Positions 1 to 9,140 of a DNA stretch of 30,489 nt are shown piece after piece. The notes beneath the pieces were generated by a model. It was not told where the DNA came from, did no database searches, and worked only from the letters and a program-made list of their open reading frames with translations. This DNA is from Firm-13 sp964579245. GTDB lineage: Bacteria; Bacillota; Clostridia; Saccharofermentanales; Saccharofermentanaceae. Both the position numbers and the translations under genes were made by a program. Position 1 is the stretch's first letter, and each line of letters opens with the position of its first letter. The stretch is taken from assembly GCA_964579245.1 (NCBI GenBank), contig CAZOFY010000025.1, forward strand, positions 1-30,489. The letters run 5' to 3'.

Positions 1-103
1 AAAGGGCCGTCTGCGTTCTGTTTCGTCGGTGCACCTCTCTTCAGGGCTGTTTTTCAACACCAAGCAATCGTGCTTCGGGTCATAAGGTTATGCTTAACTC
101 CCT

Positions 104-1150
104 TTAGGCGACAGAGAAATCCACTTTGACGCTCATGAGAATCTGTTTATATTCAGGACACTTGTAACTCTCGACTTCAAATCCGAAGGTTTTAATATCG
201 CCGGACATACCGATTTTTTCGAGATCTTTGTTCTGTAGCGTGACTTCTACGAGAATTCGGGTCCCGGGTAAAGATTTTCCCGAGGAGGCTTGTTTAAGCG
301 TCTTATCGTTAATCAGATAATTGTTGAAAATGACTTCCGTTTCGATTTCACTGTTGTTTTCGATTAAGAGATGAATAATCTTGTTTTCCTCATCTGCGCT
401 TTTGCCGCAAAATGACACACAAATACCCTCCTGATCAAAGACCGTTACAGGATCTTTTGCGAAATCCGGCTCTTCATCCATTTCTGCAACGTCGGAGGTC
501 TGCATCGTGACAATGTCTGTTGTCCAAATTTGGTCTAAGCTATCTTTGTCATAGATTCCAAAGACCATATCCAGTTCGCCGATATTACTGATTCCGGCAC
601 CGGCAAGATATGCGGAGTCCAAAGGAAGTATGTCCTCCTTTGTTTCCCCCTTGGCTACAACTGTATACAGCACAGCCGTAGTATCTACCATCAGGTTATT
701 TACCGCCAGACTGTGACAGCTAACCCAGATATTCTTGTCAGATTGATTCTCAACAGACAGGATTAGGCAGGCGCCTTTTTCCGGGTGATTTTGCATGCCA
801 ACGGCCTTAAGAACAACCCCGGACTTCTCAAGTAACACCTGCTCCTTAACGGACGGGAGTACAATCCCGTTGATATCTGTCGACCCCGCCTCATCGGATA
901 ATCCTTCTGCCGCGGTCGACTCAGCAGATGCATTACTTTCATCAACCACGCTTACCGTTGCTGCGTCTCCGGTTCCCGTATCCTCTACTACTACCTGCGT
1001 CGTCGTAATGTTGCTTTCCGTCAAGCTTCTGGTGGTAGTAGGAGTTGTCGTCTGACTGTCCCCTCCGCATCCCGATGACGTTAGAGTGAAGGCCGCCAGA
1101 AGGAACACACAGGAATAACGAACGATGGATTTTTTTAATTGATTATGCAC
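104..1150 (-). CDS. Secreted lipoprotein with two Ig-like repeat domains, function unknown
   Basis: A 348-residue protein with a hydrophobic signal peptide ending in a lipobox-like TSSGC (Cys28), so it is probably exported and lipid-anchored. A Thr/Ser/Asp/Glu-rich linker of about 65 residues follows. Two related domains come next, about 95-225 and 232-348. Each starts with a D/E-x-x-G-(V/I) strand and contains a V/I-E-N-(Q/N)-S motif, typical of the beta-sandwich (DUF4352/DUF5067-like) lipoproteins common in Lachnospiraceae. The start is a GTG: AGGAGG lies 5-6 bases upstream of it, while the nearby ATG is out of frame. No partner gene is adjacent. The lipobox is imperfect at -3 (Ser instead of Leu). 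The structural assignment is an inference; no biochemical function can be read from the sequence. Confidence 0.85.
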   Translation of the reverse strand: MHNQLKKSIVRYSCVFLLAAFTLTSSGCGGDSQTTTPTTTRSLTESNITTTQVVVEDTGTGDAATVSVVDESNASAESTAAEGLSDEAGSTDINGIVLPSVKEQVLLEKSGVVLKAVGMQNHPEKGACLILSVENQSDKNIWVSCHSLAVNNLMVDTTAVLYTVVAKGETKEDILPLDSAYLAGAGISNIGELDMVFGIYDKDSLDQIWTTDIVTMQTSDVAEMDEEPDFAKDPVTVFDQEGICVSFCGKSADEENKIIHLLIENNSEIETEVIFNNYLINDKTLKQASSGKSLPGTRILVEVTLQNKDLEKIGMSGDIKTFGFEVESYKCPEYKQILMSVKVDFSVA

Positions 1151-1284
1151 ATTATCCTCCTAAGAAATATATGTTTTATTGTCTGCAAAAAGCAAAACAT
1201 GTAAATTTTAACAGAAAGCTGAAAATTTTGCACCCTCTGTTTTTTTCGGTTTTTCCCTTCAAAGAAATTCGGACAACACGAAAA

Positions 1285-1328
1285 GAACCGTCTCAAATGA
1301 CTTTTTTAAAGTCAGATGAGGCGGTCTC
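1285..1328 (-). terminator. Imperfect hairpin terminator, possibly bidirectional
   Basis: Arms ACCGTCTCA..TGACTT and AAGTCA..TGAGGCGGT pair over about 15 base pairs with a few mismatches around a short T/A loop. TTTTCGTG follows on the minus strand and TCTTTT on the plus strand. It lies downstream of the GH43 stop, so it probably ends that transcript. Confidence 0.6.
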
Positions 1329-1353
1329 TTTTAGGTACAGCAGATTGTTTTTT

Positions 1354-1416
1354 AAGTTTCCGGAAGTGTCAGTTGCGCACAGCTGGTTTTATTTCAAGTT
1401 TTTAGGAAGTGTCAGT
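1354..1416. repeat. Two imperfect direct repeats (about 43-base period) behind GH43
   Basis: The motif GGAAGTGTCAGTT, preceded by AAGTTT, occurs twice (about 1354-1374 and 1396-1416) with similar bases between copies. The second copy touches the GH43 stop codon. Origin unknown; it could be a scar of a local duplication or of a mobile element end, but no transposase is present. Confidence 0.5.
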
Positions 1417-2831
1417 TACTCGAGGATAAAGGATAGAAGGCTCATGTAGCTTTGTCCCCGATATTTCAGATAGATCGAATGACAGCCGTCCGGTATCTTC
1501 ACGTCCGCCGAAAATTCTTTCCATTCGGTCCAGGAATCGATCGGAATCTCTCCGACCGGCTCGCCATCCCATTTTGTCAGAATCTCGATCGCCTCTCCGC
1601 CGCCGCCCCGGAGTGTTACAGTCACTCGGCTGACATCCTGGCAGTCGACGTATTTGAATCCCGCCATCGCTCCGTTTCTCAGGTTTGCAATATAGCCGGG
1701 TGTTTCTTCTTTATCGCAGCCGTCCTGCATGATCTTCGGAAACCGGCTGTCGAGCCAGCTTCCGGGATCACCGGTATAAGCTTGTTCGGTCGGGGAGAAT
1801 AAGTTGCAGGCCGCATAGGCAGGGATCGTTTCTCCCTTTGTAAAAGGCTCTCCGCACATGCCGACCGACGTCATTTCTACCTGCGGAATCGTACCGTCGG
1901 GCAGGATCGTAATTTTCTCCGCACAGGCCTGCCGGCTGAAATTCGTACCGTTTGTATGACGATGGTAGAAGATATAGTATTGGCCGTTGATCTCGATAAA
2001 GTCGCCGTGATTGTTGCCGCCGTAGTACATCGGTTTATCTGCCGGCTTGTAGCTGTCGATGTTGAAGTCATTATTGGAAACAATAACGCCCCGGTATACA
2101 AAGCCTTCCGTCGGCGACTTGCTCGTCGCATAACACAGCTCACTGTAACGAATAGAGGAGTAGACAAAATAGTACGTATCCCCGACCTTGCGAATCGAGG
2201 GCGCTTCATAAAATTCGTGTCCTTCAAAGCCGGTTCCGGCACCATAAGGCTTACTCGGCGCAACAAGAGACGGTCCGTCGATTACAGTCAGCATATCCGG
2301 TCCGAGCGTATACACGACAGGTCCTTTTCGAGAGGTATCGGTCGGCCAACAAAAGCCTGTGTAGATATAGGTCTTGTCGCCTTCCGTGATCACACCGGGA
2401 TCGAACTGCGGCATATCGCCCTCGCGGTCGCCCAGAAGCGTACCGTCCGGATGCTTCACCCGTCCGTAGAACTCGTATTGCCCGTCCGGCGTATCGCAGA
2501 CAGCGACGGAGATGACATGGTGTCGGTTGAGCACATAATACAGGTAATAACGGCCGTCAGGCCCGACCGTTACGTCCGGAGCAAACAGGCACATCCCGCC
2601 GTCACGGTTCATCGGGTCATCTGAGCGCCGGAAAATAACGCCGCCATAGGTCCAGTCGGATAGATCATCAATCGGAGCAGACCACGAGACATAGTCGTTC
2701 AGGCAATAATCATGGCCATTGTACCGGTCGTGCGACCCGAAAATATAGACGCGGTCACCGAACACTCGCGGCTCACCGTCCGGAATGTATTCCCAGGAAG
2801 GCAAGTATGGATTCAGTCCTCTTTTCGTCAT
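1416..2831 (-). CDS. Glycoside hydrolase family 43 (xylosidase/arabinofuranosidase-like)
   Basis: A 471-residue enzyme likely to remove xylose or arabinose from xylan or arabinan oligosaccharides. The five-bladed GH43 propeller (about 1-330) shows the expected acidic residues in order: general base Asp18 in NPYLPSWEYIPDGEP, the pKa-modulating Asp, probably Asp86 in FAPDVTV, and the acid Glu209 in EFYEAPSIRKV. The region from about 345 to the end is a beta-sandwich, CBM6-like domain (NGAMAGFKY, WTEWKEF). No signal peptide is visible, so it probably acts in the cytoplasm on imported oligosaccharides, in keeping with the GH120 beta-xylosidase about 5 kb away. CCGGAGGT lies 6 bases before the ATG. 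Family is fairly sure; substrate is not fixed by sequence. Confidence 0.9.
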   Translation of the reverse strand: MTKRGLNPYLPSWEYIPDGEPRVFGDRVYIFGSHDRYNGHDYCLNDYVSWSAPIDDLSDWTYGGVIFRRSDDPMNRDGGMCLFAPDVTVGPDGRYYLYYVLNRHHVISVAVCDTPDGQYEFYGRVKHPDGTLLGDREGDMPQFDPGVITEGDKTYIYTGFCWPTDTSRKGPVVYTLGPDMLTVIDGPSLVAPSKPYGAGTGFEGHEFYEAPSIRKVGDTYYFVYSSIRYSELCYATSKSPTEGFVYRGVIVSNNDFNIDSYKPADKPMYYGGNNHGDFIEINGQYYIFYHRHTNGTNFSRQACAEKITILPDGTIPQVEMTSVGMCGEPFTKGETIPAYAACNLFSPTEQAYTGDPGSWLDSRFPKIMQDGCDKEETPGYIANLRNGAMAGFKYVDCQDVSRVTVTLRGGGGEAIEILTKWDGEPVGEIPIDSWTEWKEFSADVKIPDGCHSIYLKYRGQSYMSLLSFILE

Positions 2832-2854
2832 AAAAAACCTCCGGCGATATTTTT

Positions 2855-2870
2855 CCCCGTGAAATCGGGG
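2855..2870 (-). promoter_or_regulatory. Leader hairpin upstream of GH43
   Basis: In transcript sense CCCCG-loop-CGGGG is followed by AAAAAT, about 24 bases before the GH43 start and just ahead of its ribosome binding site. A closely similar element precedes the GH120 gene at 9141-9157. Role inferred only: operator or mRNA structure. Confidence 0.35.
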
Positions 2871-2969
2871 TTCGTATTCGACATTTTAGCACGAATCCCA
2901 CGGTCAAATCACCGTGTACGCAATATTCGAAAAATAACAATAATGATTCCGAAAAATCCCCACTCCTGA

Positions 2970-3491
2970 TTAAGATTTCGACTGTTTTTCTTTTCCCGCA
3001 AAGAAGGCCACAAGATTCTGCGGCAGTTGATAGGTCGTTTTTGTCGCGCGTTTCGGCGGTGCGAATATTGTCCGAAGGAGCGCGTCGGCCAACACGGATT
3101 CCGGCGGGACCTCATACATCTTCCCGTCGTGGGTAAAGACCCGGCAGTCGACATCACAGCCGGAGATGTCACTGCAACAGCCGCAACTATTTTCGCGCAC
3201 CCGGGCATCGACGTCGTGGCCGTTCACCCGAATCGTCGGCGATGAGAGGAAGTGATGCTTGATTGCCGTCGCTGCGTCAATGATTTCGATTCTTTCATAC
3301 GCAATCTGATATCCGGCAAGTTCGAGCGCCGGAGTCAACTTCGCAAGGACATCCGATAAAACCCCCTCTGTTCCTATGCAGCGGTCACATGTGTCAAGAT
3401 CAAGGTACAGGTATTCGATCCTGAGTCTATGATCCCGTTTGATAAGATCCTGAGCGTTCGCACGATGGTCGATCCTCTTGTAAATTCTCAT
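2970..3491 (-). CDS. DUF2703 family protein (thioredoxin-like, cysteine-rich)
   Basis: A 173-residue protein. LYLDLDTCDRCIGTE carries the C-x2-C pair (Cys35, Cys38) that marks DUF2703, a family with a glutaredoxin/thioredoxin-like fold. A second cysteine cluster, NSCGCCSDISGCDVDC (Cys103-116), follows IRVNGHDVDAR, the strand expected to hold the cis-Pro face. Redox or metal binding is likely, but the substrate is unknown. Its ATG overlaps the last 4 bases of the YgiQ gene (ATGA), and GGGAGG lies 7 bases upstream, so the two are translationally coupled. It is the last gene of the histidine phosphatase-ygiQ operon. No terminator was recognised after it. The C-terminal tail beyond about residue 150 is basic and unremarkable. 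Confidence 0.8.
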   Translation of the reverse strand: MRIYKRIDHRANAQDLIKRDHRLRIEYLYLDLDTCDRCIGTEGVLSDVLAKLTPALELAGYQIAYERIEIIDAATAIKHHFLSSPTIRVNGHDVDARVRENSCGCCSDISGCDVDCRVFTHDGKMYEVPPESVLADALLRTIFAPPKRATKTTYQLPQNLVAFFAGKEKQSKS

Positions 3492-5575
3492 GATATGCCT
3501 CCCTTCCTTCTCTTGTCATTCACGGCCGACTTGGCCGACTTGGCATTCTTCGGCGAGCCCGGTTTACTTGATATAAACGATTTGGCCGGCTTGGACGGTT
3601 TTGAAGATTTCTGTGCGGTGGAAGGTCTTCCGGGTTTTCCCTTTGCTCTGGTACCGCCCTGAGAGCCTGACTTTCCCGGAGAGCCCGGCTTTCGTGTGCC
3701 GCCGGGAGAACCGGAACGGTTTGCTTTTCCGGAACGACCCGTCTTACCCGCATCTGCGGTCGTGCTTTTCGAGGGCGGACGGATCAGACAACGAGGATCG
3801 TGGCCAATCAGGTCAGGACGGTTCGCCTTGTAGAGGGCTTCGGCGACAAGAGACCTCTTCTCGGGGTTCCGGAATTGAAGCAAAGCGCGCTGGAGCTCCT
3901 TCTCGTGTTGTGTCTTAGCAACATAGACGCGGGTCATGGTCATCGGATCATAGCCGGTGTGGTACATGCAGGTCGAGATTGTACCCGGCGTCGGGTAGAA
4001 GTCCTGAACCTGCTCGGGCGTCCGGTCGATCGAATGCAGATACTCGGCAAGAGCAACTGCGTCTGCCAGTGTGCTTCCGGGATGTGAACTCATCAGGTAT
4101 GGCACAATGAACTGGTTTTTGTCGTGCTTCTTGTTGAGATTCTCATACATCTCCATGAAGCGGCGATACACATCAAAATGAGGTTTGCCCATAAAGTCGA
4201 GAACATGATCAATGCAGTGTTCTGGCGCAACCTTCAGCTGGCCGGAGATATGGTGCTCAACCAACTCAGCGAAGAACTCCCCACCCTTATCTTCGAGCAG
4301 ATAATCGTAACGGATACCGGACCGTACGAATACTTTCTTGATCCGAGGCAGACTGCGCAGGTGTCTAAGAAGCTTCAGATACTCGGTATGATCGGCGTCG
4401 AGCTTCGCGCAGGGCTCCGGTGTCAGACAATGCTTCTGCTTGCACATCCCGCGTTTGTCCTGATCCTTGCAGGAGTAATGTCGAAAATTCGCGGTCGGTC
4501 CGCCCACATCGTGTATATAGCCCTTGAAATCCTTGTGTCCGCTTAATCTCTGCGCCTCGCGCACGACAGAATCCTCGCTTCTGGAGGTCACCATGCGGCC
4601 TTGATGCCAGGTGAGGCTGCAAAAATTGCATGAGCCGAAGCACCCGCGGTTATGTATAATCGAGAATCGCACCTCGTCCAGTGCGGGAACTCCTCCGAGT
4701 GCATCATAATCCGGATGAGACTCTCTTGTATACGGAAGCTCCGCCGCCGCGTCAAGTTCCTCGCGGGACAGCGGCATAGCCGGCTTAAGCACAACCAGAT
4801 AACGGTCTTTGTGCTTCTGGATCAGCGTCCTGCCTCGAACAGGATCATGCTCCTCATACTGGAGCCTCGTTGCTTCGGCATAAGTCCGGCGGAAAGATGT
4901 GACCTCCTCAAGACCGGGGCACAGCAGCCCGTCAGAGAGGAACGGTCCGGCATCTGTTACGGCAAAGGCCGTTCCGGGAACATCGGTAAGGGCGGAAAGA
5001 GCTTTGCCGCCCGTACGAAGCCTGTCGGCAATCAGGCGGACCGTTCGCTCGCCCATACCGTAAATCAGGAGATCTGCGCCAGAATCGAAAAGCACGCTCG
5101 GACGCACGCGGTCGTCCCAGTAATCATAATGTGCGAAACGCCGCAAGGACGCCTCCAGGCCTCCGATGATGATCGGCATGTCCACGCCAAAGGCCTCTCT
5201 GGCCAGTCTTGTATAGACGTTCACGGCGCGATCCGGTCTTCGTCCCGCCAACCGTCCGGGCGAGTAGAAGTCTTCGCTCCGCTTCTTCTTCGAGGCTGTA
5301 TAATGTGCGACCATCGAGTCGATATTGCCCGATCCGATCATCACGCCGTAGCGCGGCCGGCCGATCTCGCGAAAAGCGTCGGCATTCTTCCAGTCCGGTT
5401 GGGCCAACACTGCCACACGGTAGCCGGCGTTTTCGAGGACCCGCGCGATGACTGCAGGGCCAAAGCTGGGATGATCGACGTATGCGTCGCCCGTGACGAC
5501 CAGATAATCGTAATAGTACCAATCCCGTTCTGTCATATCCTGCCGGGAAACCGGCAGAAAGAGGCTCCTGTCCAT
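3488..5575 (-). CDS. YgiQ-family (UPF0313) radical SAM protein
   Basis: A 695-residue member of the YgiQ/UPF0313 family. The N-terminal region (about 20-200) contains the signature WYYYDYLVVTGDAYVDHPSFG and PIIIGGLEASLRRFAHYDYW. The radical SAM core has RGCFGSCNFC (Cys312, Cys316, Cys319) for the 4Fe-4S cluster that cleaves S-adenosylmethionine. The QVQDFYPTPGTISTCMYHTG block is typical of the family C-terminus. Residues from about 605 to the end form a low-complexity Lys/Ser/Gly/Pro tail, longer than usual. The reaction catalysed by the family is not established. It lies 34 bases after a histidine phosphatase and overlaps the DUF2703 gene by 4 bases. AAGGAAGG precedes the ATG by about 8 bases. 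Confidence 0.95.
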   Translation of the reverse strand: MDRSLFLPVSRQDMTERDWYYYDYLVVTGDAYVDHPSFGPAVIARVLENAGYRVAVLAQPDWKNADAFREIGRPRYGVMIGSGNIDSMVAHYTASKKKRSEDFYSPGRLAGRRPDRAVNVYTRLAREAFGVDMPIIIGGLEASLRRFAHYDYWDDRVRPSVLFDSGADLLIYGMGERTVRLIADRLRTGGKALSALTDVPGTAFAVTDAGPFLSDGLLCPGLEEVTSFRRTYAEATRLQYEEHDPVRGRTLIQKHKDRYLVVLKPAMPLSREELDAAAELPYTRESHPDYDALGGVPALDEVRFSIIHNRGCFGSCNFCSLTWHQGRMVTSRSEDSVVREAQRLSGHKDFKGYIHDVGGPTANFRHYSCKDQDKRGMCKQKHCLTPEPCAKLDADHTEYLKLLRHLRSLPRIKKVFVRSGIRYDYLLEDKGGEFFAELVEHHISGQLKVAPEHCIDHVLDFMGKPHFDVYRRFMEMYENLNKKHDKNQFIVPYLMSSHPGSTLADAVALAEYLHSIDRTPEQVQDFYPTPGTISTCMYHTGYDPMTMTRVYVAKTQHEKELQRALLQFRNPEKRSLVAEALYKANRPDLIGHDPRCLIRPPSKSTTADAGKTGRSGKANRSGSPGGTRKPGSPGKSGSQGGTRAKGKPGRPSTAQKSSKPSKPAKSFISSKPGSPKNAKSAKSAVNDKRRKGGIS

Positions 5576-5609
5576 CTTGTTTTCCTTCCTTCATATCGGG
5601 CGGCTGATA

Positions 5610-6338
5610 TCAATCATGCCGCTCGCTCATATCGTCATAGGTCTCGCAGAATCTGGCCGAGAAAGACGGTTCGACCCCCGCCTCTAATAGATGAGACGCG
5701 TCGCCAAAGCTGTTGACTCGAAAATACGCCACACCCTCTCTTCGTTCTTCCGTAATCAGAGTTGACACCGAAGTAGGCAGAGCACAGAACCCGTGCCACA
5801 GTGTCATCGGCGATATTCCCAACAGGTGGGACAGAATCACACACTCGACTCCAAAATGACAAAACAGCACGATCGTATCCCGATTCGGGCTGACTGCCCT
5901 GTATACATTATGCTCGCGTTGATAACCGTGCCTCAGCAGCAGTGCGTCCAGTCCCTCGGCGACCCGGTCAACATGCCGTTTTACGTCTGCCTCCCGCATC
6001 ACCGGGTGTGTGTGCCAACGGTCCTTATCATAGAAAAGAGACTCACCGGTCCAGTCGACAGGAAGCCAGTCCCAGGCGATCCGCCGTTCACCTGTCTGTA
6101 CATCAATGATCTTAGGCTCGAACTCGACAAGCCACGGAAGCACCTCTGCTTCCCTACCCGACAGGCGTAGGGCCGGTTCAGCCGTCCTGCGTGCCCGTCC
6201 CAGAGGCGAGGAATAGAAGGCAGCGACGTCAATCTTTTGCAGTCTCCGGGCTAACAGCTCCGCCTCTCGCTCCCCGGCGGGAGTGAGGGAGTCGAGCTCA
6301 TAATCCGGGTCACCGTGACGAATGATCAGAAGTCGCAT
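5610..6338 (-). CDS. Histidine phosphatase superfamily protein
   Basis: A 242-residue phosphoglycerate-mutase-like phosphatase. The catalytic RHG is at residues 7-9 (IIRHGDPDYE), with His8 the phospho-acceptor. The second motif YSSPLGRARRTAE supplies a phosphate-binding Arg, and the late histidine is His161 in LFCHFGVEC. The insertion between about 75 and 150 (PKIIDVQTGERRIAWDW) is longer than in the core fold and probably sets substrate choice. No signal peptide is visible, so it should be cytoplasmic, acting on a phosphorylated small molecule. It is the first gene of an operon with ygiQ and the DUF2703 gene. AAGGAG lies about 11 bases upstream of the ATG, a slightly long spacing. Confidence 0.9.
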   Translation of the reverse strand: MRLLIIRHGDPDYELDSLTPAGEREAELLARRLQKIDVAAFYSSPLGRARRTAEPALRLSGREAEVLPWLVEFEPKIIDVQTGERRIAWDWLPVDWTGESLFYDKDRWHTHPVMREADVKRHVDRVAEGLDALLLRHGYQREHNVYRAVSPNRDTIVLFCHFGVECVILSHLLGISPMTLWHGFCALPTSVSTLITEERREGVAYFRVNSFGDASHLLEAGVEPSFSARFCETYDDMSERHD

Positions 6339-6710
6339 GGATCATTTTTCTCCTTGATTGACGTCTTCCTCCGCCAGAAGGAAGAGGATTCCTGCGGCGT
6401 CCGGACAAAATCTTGTATCGTTGCGGTACAAAGGCTGCCGAACGCAAGTAGAAGGTTGCAATGACAACGGTTCCGCAGACCTTCATAGTAGCAGAGCAAG
6501 AACAGATTCTTCTATTTTTATTATCCTATTATGCCACGAAAAGAAGTGACATTCCAAACCGTTCCTTACATCACATCCGCGGAAGAAGCTCGAACCCCGA
6601 AAAGCCCTGAAATATCAGTGTTTTTTGACGAAAAATATGTCTATATCTCTTTAAATTTTGAGAGTTTTTGAGCAAGTAAAATGCTAGAATGTACAAATGA
6701 GGTAATTTAT
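6339..6710. other. Divergent intergenic region, no gene seen
   Basis: This stretch separates the minus-strand phosphatase operon from the plus-strand ferredoxin and should hold both promoters. A/T-rich blocks occur from about 6600 to 6690, but no promoter with good boxes and spacing could be chosen with confidence. The short open frames here have no ribosome binding sites. Confidence 0.5.
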
Positions 6711-6899
6711 ATGAATAGGATTACTGTCAACCCGAATCGATGCCCCCAGAACCATCGTTGTCCGGCGATGCGCACCTGTCCCGTCGGTGCCATCAGTCAG
6801 GAAGGCTACAACCTGCCTTCCGTGAACCAGTCGACCTGCATATACTGCGGTAAATGCATGCGTTACTGCCCGATGCAGGCATTCGAAGAGGTCAACTAA
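6711..6899 (+). CDS. Small 2[4Fe-4S] ferredoxin-like protein
   Basis: A 62-residue protein with seven cysteines. The second half has the classic C-x2-C-x2-C-x3-CP (CIYCGKCMRYCP, Cys43, 46, 49, 53). The first half has a spread C-x5-C-x5-CP (Cys11, 17, 23) in NRCPQNHRCPAMRTCPVGAI rather than a normal ferredoxin motif. This pattern matches a small 4Fe-4S protein family I associate with anaerobic Clostridia. It probably carries electrons, partner unknown. The start at 6711 is chosen because GAGGT ends 7 bases upstream of this ATG; an in-frame ATG 10 codons earlier has no such site. Monocistronic, with a strong hairpin downstream. Confidence 0.88.
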   Translation: MNRITVNPNRCPQNHRCPAMRTCPVGAISQEGYNLPSVNQSTCIYCGKCMRYCPMQAFEEVN

Positions 6900-7030
6900 C
6901 CGAAAACGCGACACCGGATAGATACGCATCAAAACGGAGGTTGCTTTTTCTGCCCCCTCATAAGGATACCGGTGCGATTTTCATGTGCGCGCCGGTATTT
7001 TTCTGTTTCCGATTGCGTTTTGTATTTACA

Positions 7031-7066
7031 GCGGGAGTGCCGACCCTTCTGGATGGGCACTCCCGC
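7031..7066. terminator. Strong hairpin between convergent ferredoxin and GH120 genes
   Basis: GCGGGAGTGCC and GGCACTCCCGC form a perfect 11-base-pair stem around a 14-base loop, between two convergent genes. The T-tract on the plus side is short (GAGTTTTC) and there is none on the minus side, so termination is likely but not certain. Confidence 0.5.
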
Positions 7067-7103
7067 CGCTGAGTTTTCGAGAAAAATCAGATACGACGAG
7101 ACA

Positions 7104-9053
7104 TTACCAGACCCTAACGCGGTTTGGTCCGGGCTTCAGGCCCTCCACCGGCCCGGCCGTCGGAGTCTCAGCTCTTAGCTTGCCGGTAAGATCCTGATCG
7201 ATTCGAATCGGACGGCCCCGGGGATCATCGAAAATCACGTCGACCATGCGAACCTTACCGAGCCGCTCTGTTGTAACAATCTGCGTTTGCGGCATCGTTA
7301 TATCGGAAGGAAGCTCAATAGAGAGGAATACCTGATTGCCCTCTTCTTCCACACGGACCTGCGGGTCAAAGCTGTCCTTAATGTAGGCGCTCTTCTCCGT
7401 GCGAAAAGAGGCGGCCCCCTTGAAGTAGACGTTCCCGTTCACATACGCCGGCTGCTCGACCTTCATAAAAATATCGTGGTCACCGATGCCGAGCGCGAGG
7501 ATCTTCTCCTGATACTCCTCGTATGAATCCGTGCAGGCGTCATATCCTGCCGTTCCGTAGAAAACCTCCGGATATCCAGCCGGGATCGGCTCTGCGCCAA
7601 CATATATGTTGTTATAAATCCGGTCGTCGCCGCTGTAAACTACCGCAAACCCTGACACATCCGTACTGTGAGGAAAATGATACGGTGTTGCGCGGTCGAG
7701 TGTCTTGATCTTGCGCATGATGCCGCAGAACAGGTTGTTCACATACGCGCCTCCCTGTGCGACATTATCAATACTGTATGGCGACGCAAATACATTATTA
7801 TCGATCAGGAACGGGCCGTGGGTGACCTCAATCATGAAGTCGCGGTCATTTCTGTAGAAAAGATTCTTACTGATCCTTGCACCCTGTGCCTGCCAGTCGA
7901 GCCAGGTCCCGAGCGTACAGTCATGGATACGGTTGTTGCAGATCTCGACATCAATGGCTGCATGCAGCTTGATGCCCCCTATCTCATACCCGAAGAACTC
8001 GTGTTTTACGGCTATATTGTAGATGTGATTGTTGTAGATTTTGCTGAAGACACAGCCCATATGACCGACGATGCCATTCTGCCCGCAGTCATAAATTGTA
8101 TTGTTGCGAATGATGTGCGACCCGATTGTCTCCTTGCTCCATCCGATCTGCAATGCGCGAAAAACAGCTTCCATCTGATACCGGTATCCCGGCTTGTGGT
8201 GGTAGCGTGTGCACATATTGTGCCCCGTCGACATCTCTTTTCCGATGCTGATCGCACTGCACTTCGCGTCATGAATCACGTTATTTTCGATGATCCATCC
8301 CTTGCTCCAATGCGGCCCGATAAGTCCCGGCTGATCCGCTGTCGGCGGCGTCCAGGGACAGGCGGCCTGCGCCATCTCAAAACCGCGAACCGTGATGTAA
8401 TTCATCCCCGTCTTCTCTGGATAGAAGCAGCACTTGCGCACATTGATCTCGGTCAATTCCTGATTCGGATCCACATCCTGAAAATTTGCATAAATAACCG
8501 TCTCGTCGTCACCGACCTCGGCAAACCACTGATAGATAGTGAAATCGGGATCTTTGATCTTCTCGACAAACTTACTCCACACCGGAACGTAGCCGTGATA
8601 TCGCTTCTGCGGGTCCTTCAACGCTTCCAGCGACTCCGCCTCAAACAGCGACTTGCCATTCAGATATACATCGCCCGCATGGACATCGTACTCAACAGGG
8701 AAAAGATACCAGTCGCCGCCCAGGACCTCCGTATAAGGATTATAGTCACCGAAAATCAGGTTCGGGACAGTCGTCTTCCACACCCTGTCGCCGACCTTCT
8801 CCCAGGACGTGATCTCCATCGATCCCTTGATAACGGGGTTCTCACCGGGAGCTGCCTCATAGATGATCCGTTCGATCTCATTGGCTCCGCCGTTCTGAGG
8901 TTTGACCCATTCCCGATAGGTTCCCTCATGGACGATAACGGTATCTCCCGGCAGGGCTATCGCAGCCGCCTGTGAAATCGTTCGAAAAGGTGTATCAGCC
9001 GTACCCATTGACCGGTCATCTCCGCTTACCGCTACGTGATAGAACTGTCCCAT
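7104..9053 (-). CDS. GH120 beta-xylosidase (right-handed beta-helix)
   Basis: A 649-residue intracellular enzyme expected to release xylose from short xylo-oligosaccharides. The N-terminus (YHVAVSGDDRS..PFRTISQAA, DTVIVHEGTYREWVKP) and the central block (ADQPGLIGP, IHDAKCSAISIGKE, NNTIYDCGQN) read closely like Thermoanaerobacterium GH120 XylC as I remember it. The two catalytic acids are in place: Asp386 in LDWQAQG and Glu409 in IEVTHGP, with the same 23-residue separation as the known Asp382/Glu405 pair. The beta-helix spans about 210-460. The open frame extends 56 codons further upstream, but GGGAGGT lies 6 bases before the ATG at 9053 and homology begins there. No signal peptide. Works logically with the GH43 enzyme in this window. 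Confidence 0.93.
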   Translation of the reverse strand: MGQFYHVAVSGDDRSMGTADTPFRTISQAAAIALPGDTVIVHEGTYREWVKPQNGGANEIERIIYEAAPGENPVIKGSMEITSWEKVGDRVWKTTVPNLIFGDYNPYTEVLGGDWYLFPVEYDVHAGDVYLNGKSLFEAESLEALKDPQKRYHGYVPVWSKFVEKIKDPDFTIYQWFAEVGDDETVIYANFQDVDPNQELTEINVRKCCFYPEKTGMNYITVRGFEMAQAACPWTPPTADQPGLIGPHWSKGWIIENNVIHDAKCSAISIGKEMSTGHNMCTRYHHKPGYRYQMEAVFRALQIGWSKETIGSHIIRNNTIYDCGQNGIVGHMGCVFSKIYNNHIYNIAVKHEFFGYEIGGIKLHAAIDVEICNNRIHDCTLGTWLDWQAQGARISKNLFYRNDRDFMIEVTHGPFLIDNNVFASPYSIDNVAQGGAYVNNLFCGIMRKIKTLDRATPYHFPHSTDVSGFAVVYSGDDRIYNNIYVGAEPIPAGYPEVFYGTAGYDACTDSYEEYQEKILALGIGDHDIFMKVEQPAYVNGNVYFKGAASFRTEKSAYIKDSFDPQVRVEEEGNQVFLSIELPSDITMPQTQIVTTERLGKVRMVDVIFDDPRGRPIRIDQDLTGKLRAETPTAGPVEGLKPGPNRVRVW

Positions 9054-9140
9054 GGAATACCTCCCGCAAAGAATGCTTTCAAATGAAATTTTCGAATTCC
9101 CGAATATACGATCTCCTGAGCTCCTGAATTCCCGATTTTT

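Noticed and set aside
4652..5716. Plus-strand open frame of 354 codons
   Set aside because: Antisense to ygiQ and the phosphatase gene; a by-product of the base composition of those genes.
7668..8975. Plus-strand open frame of 435 codons
   Set aside because: It lies antisense within the GH120 beta-xylosidase gene, whose reading frame has clear family motifs and a ribosome binding site. The antisense product has no recognisable domain.
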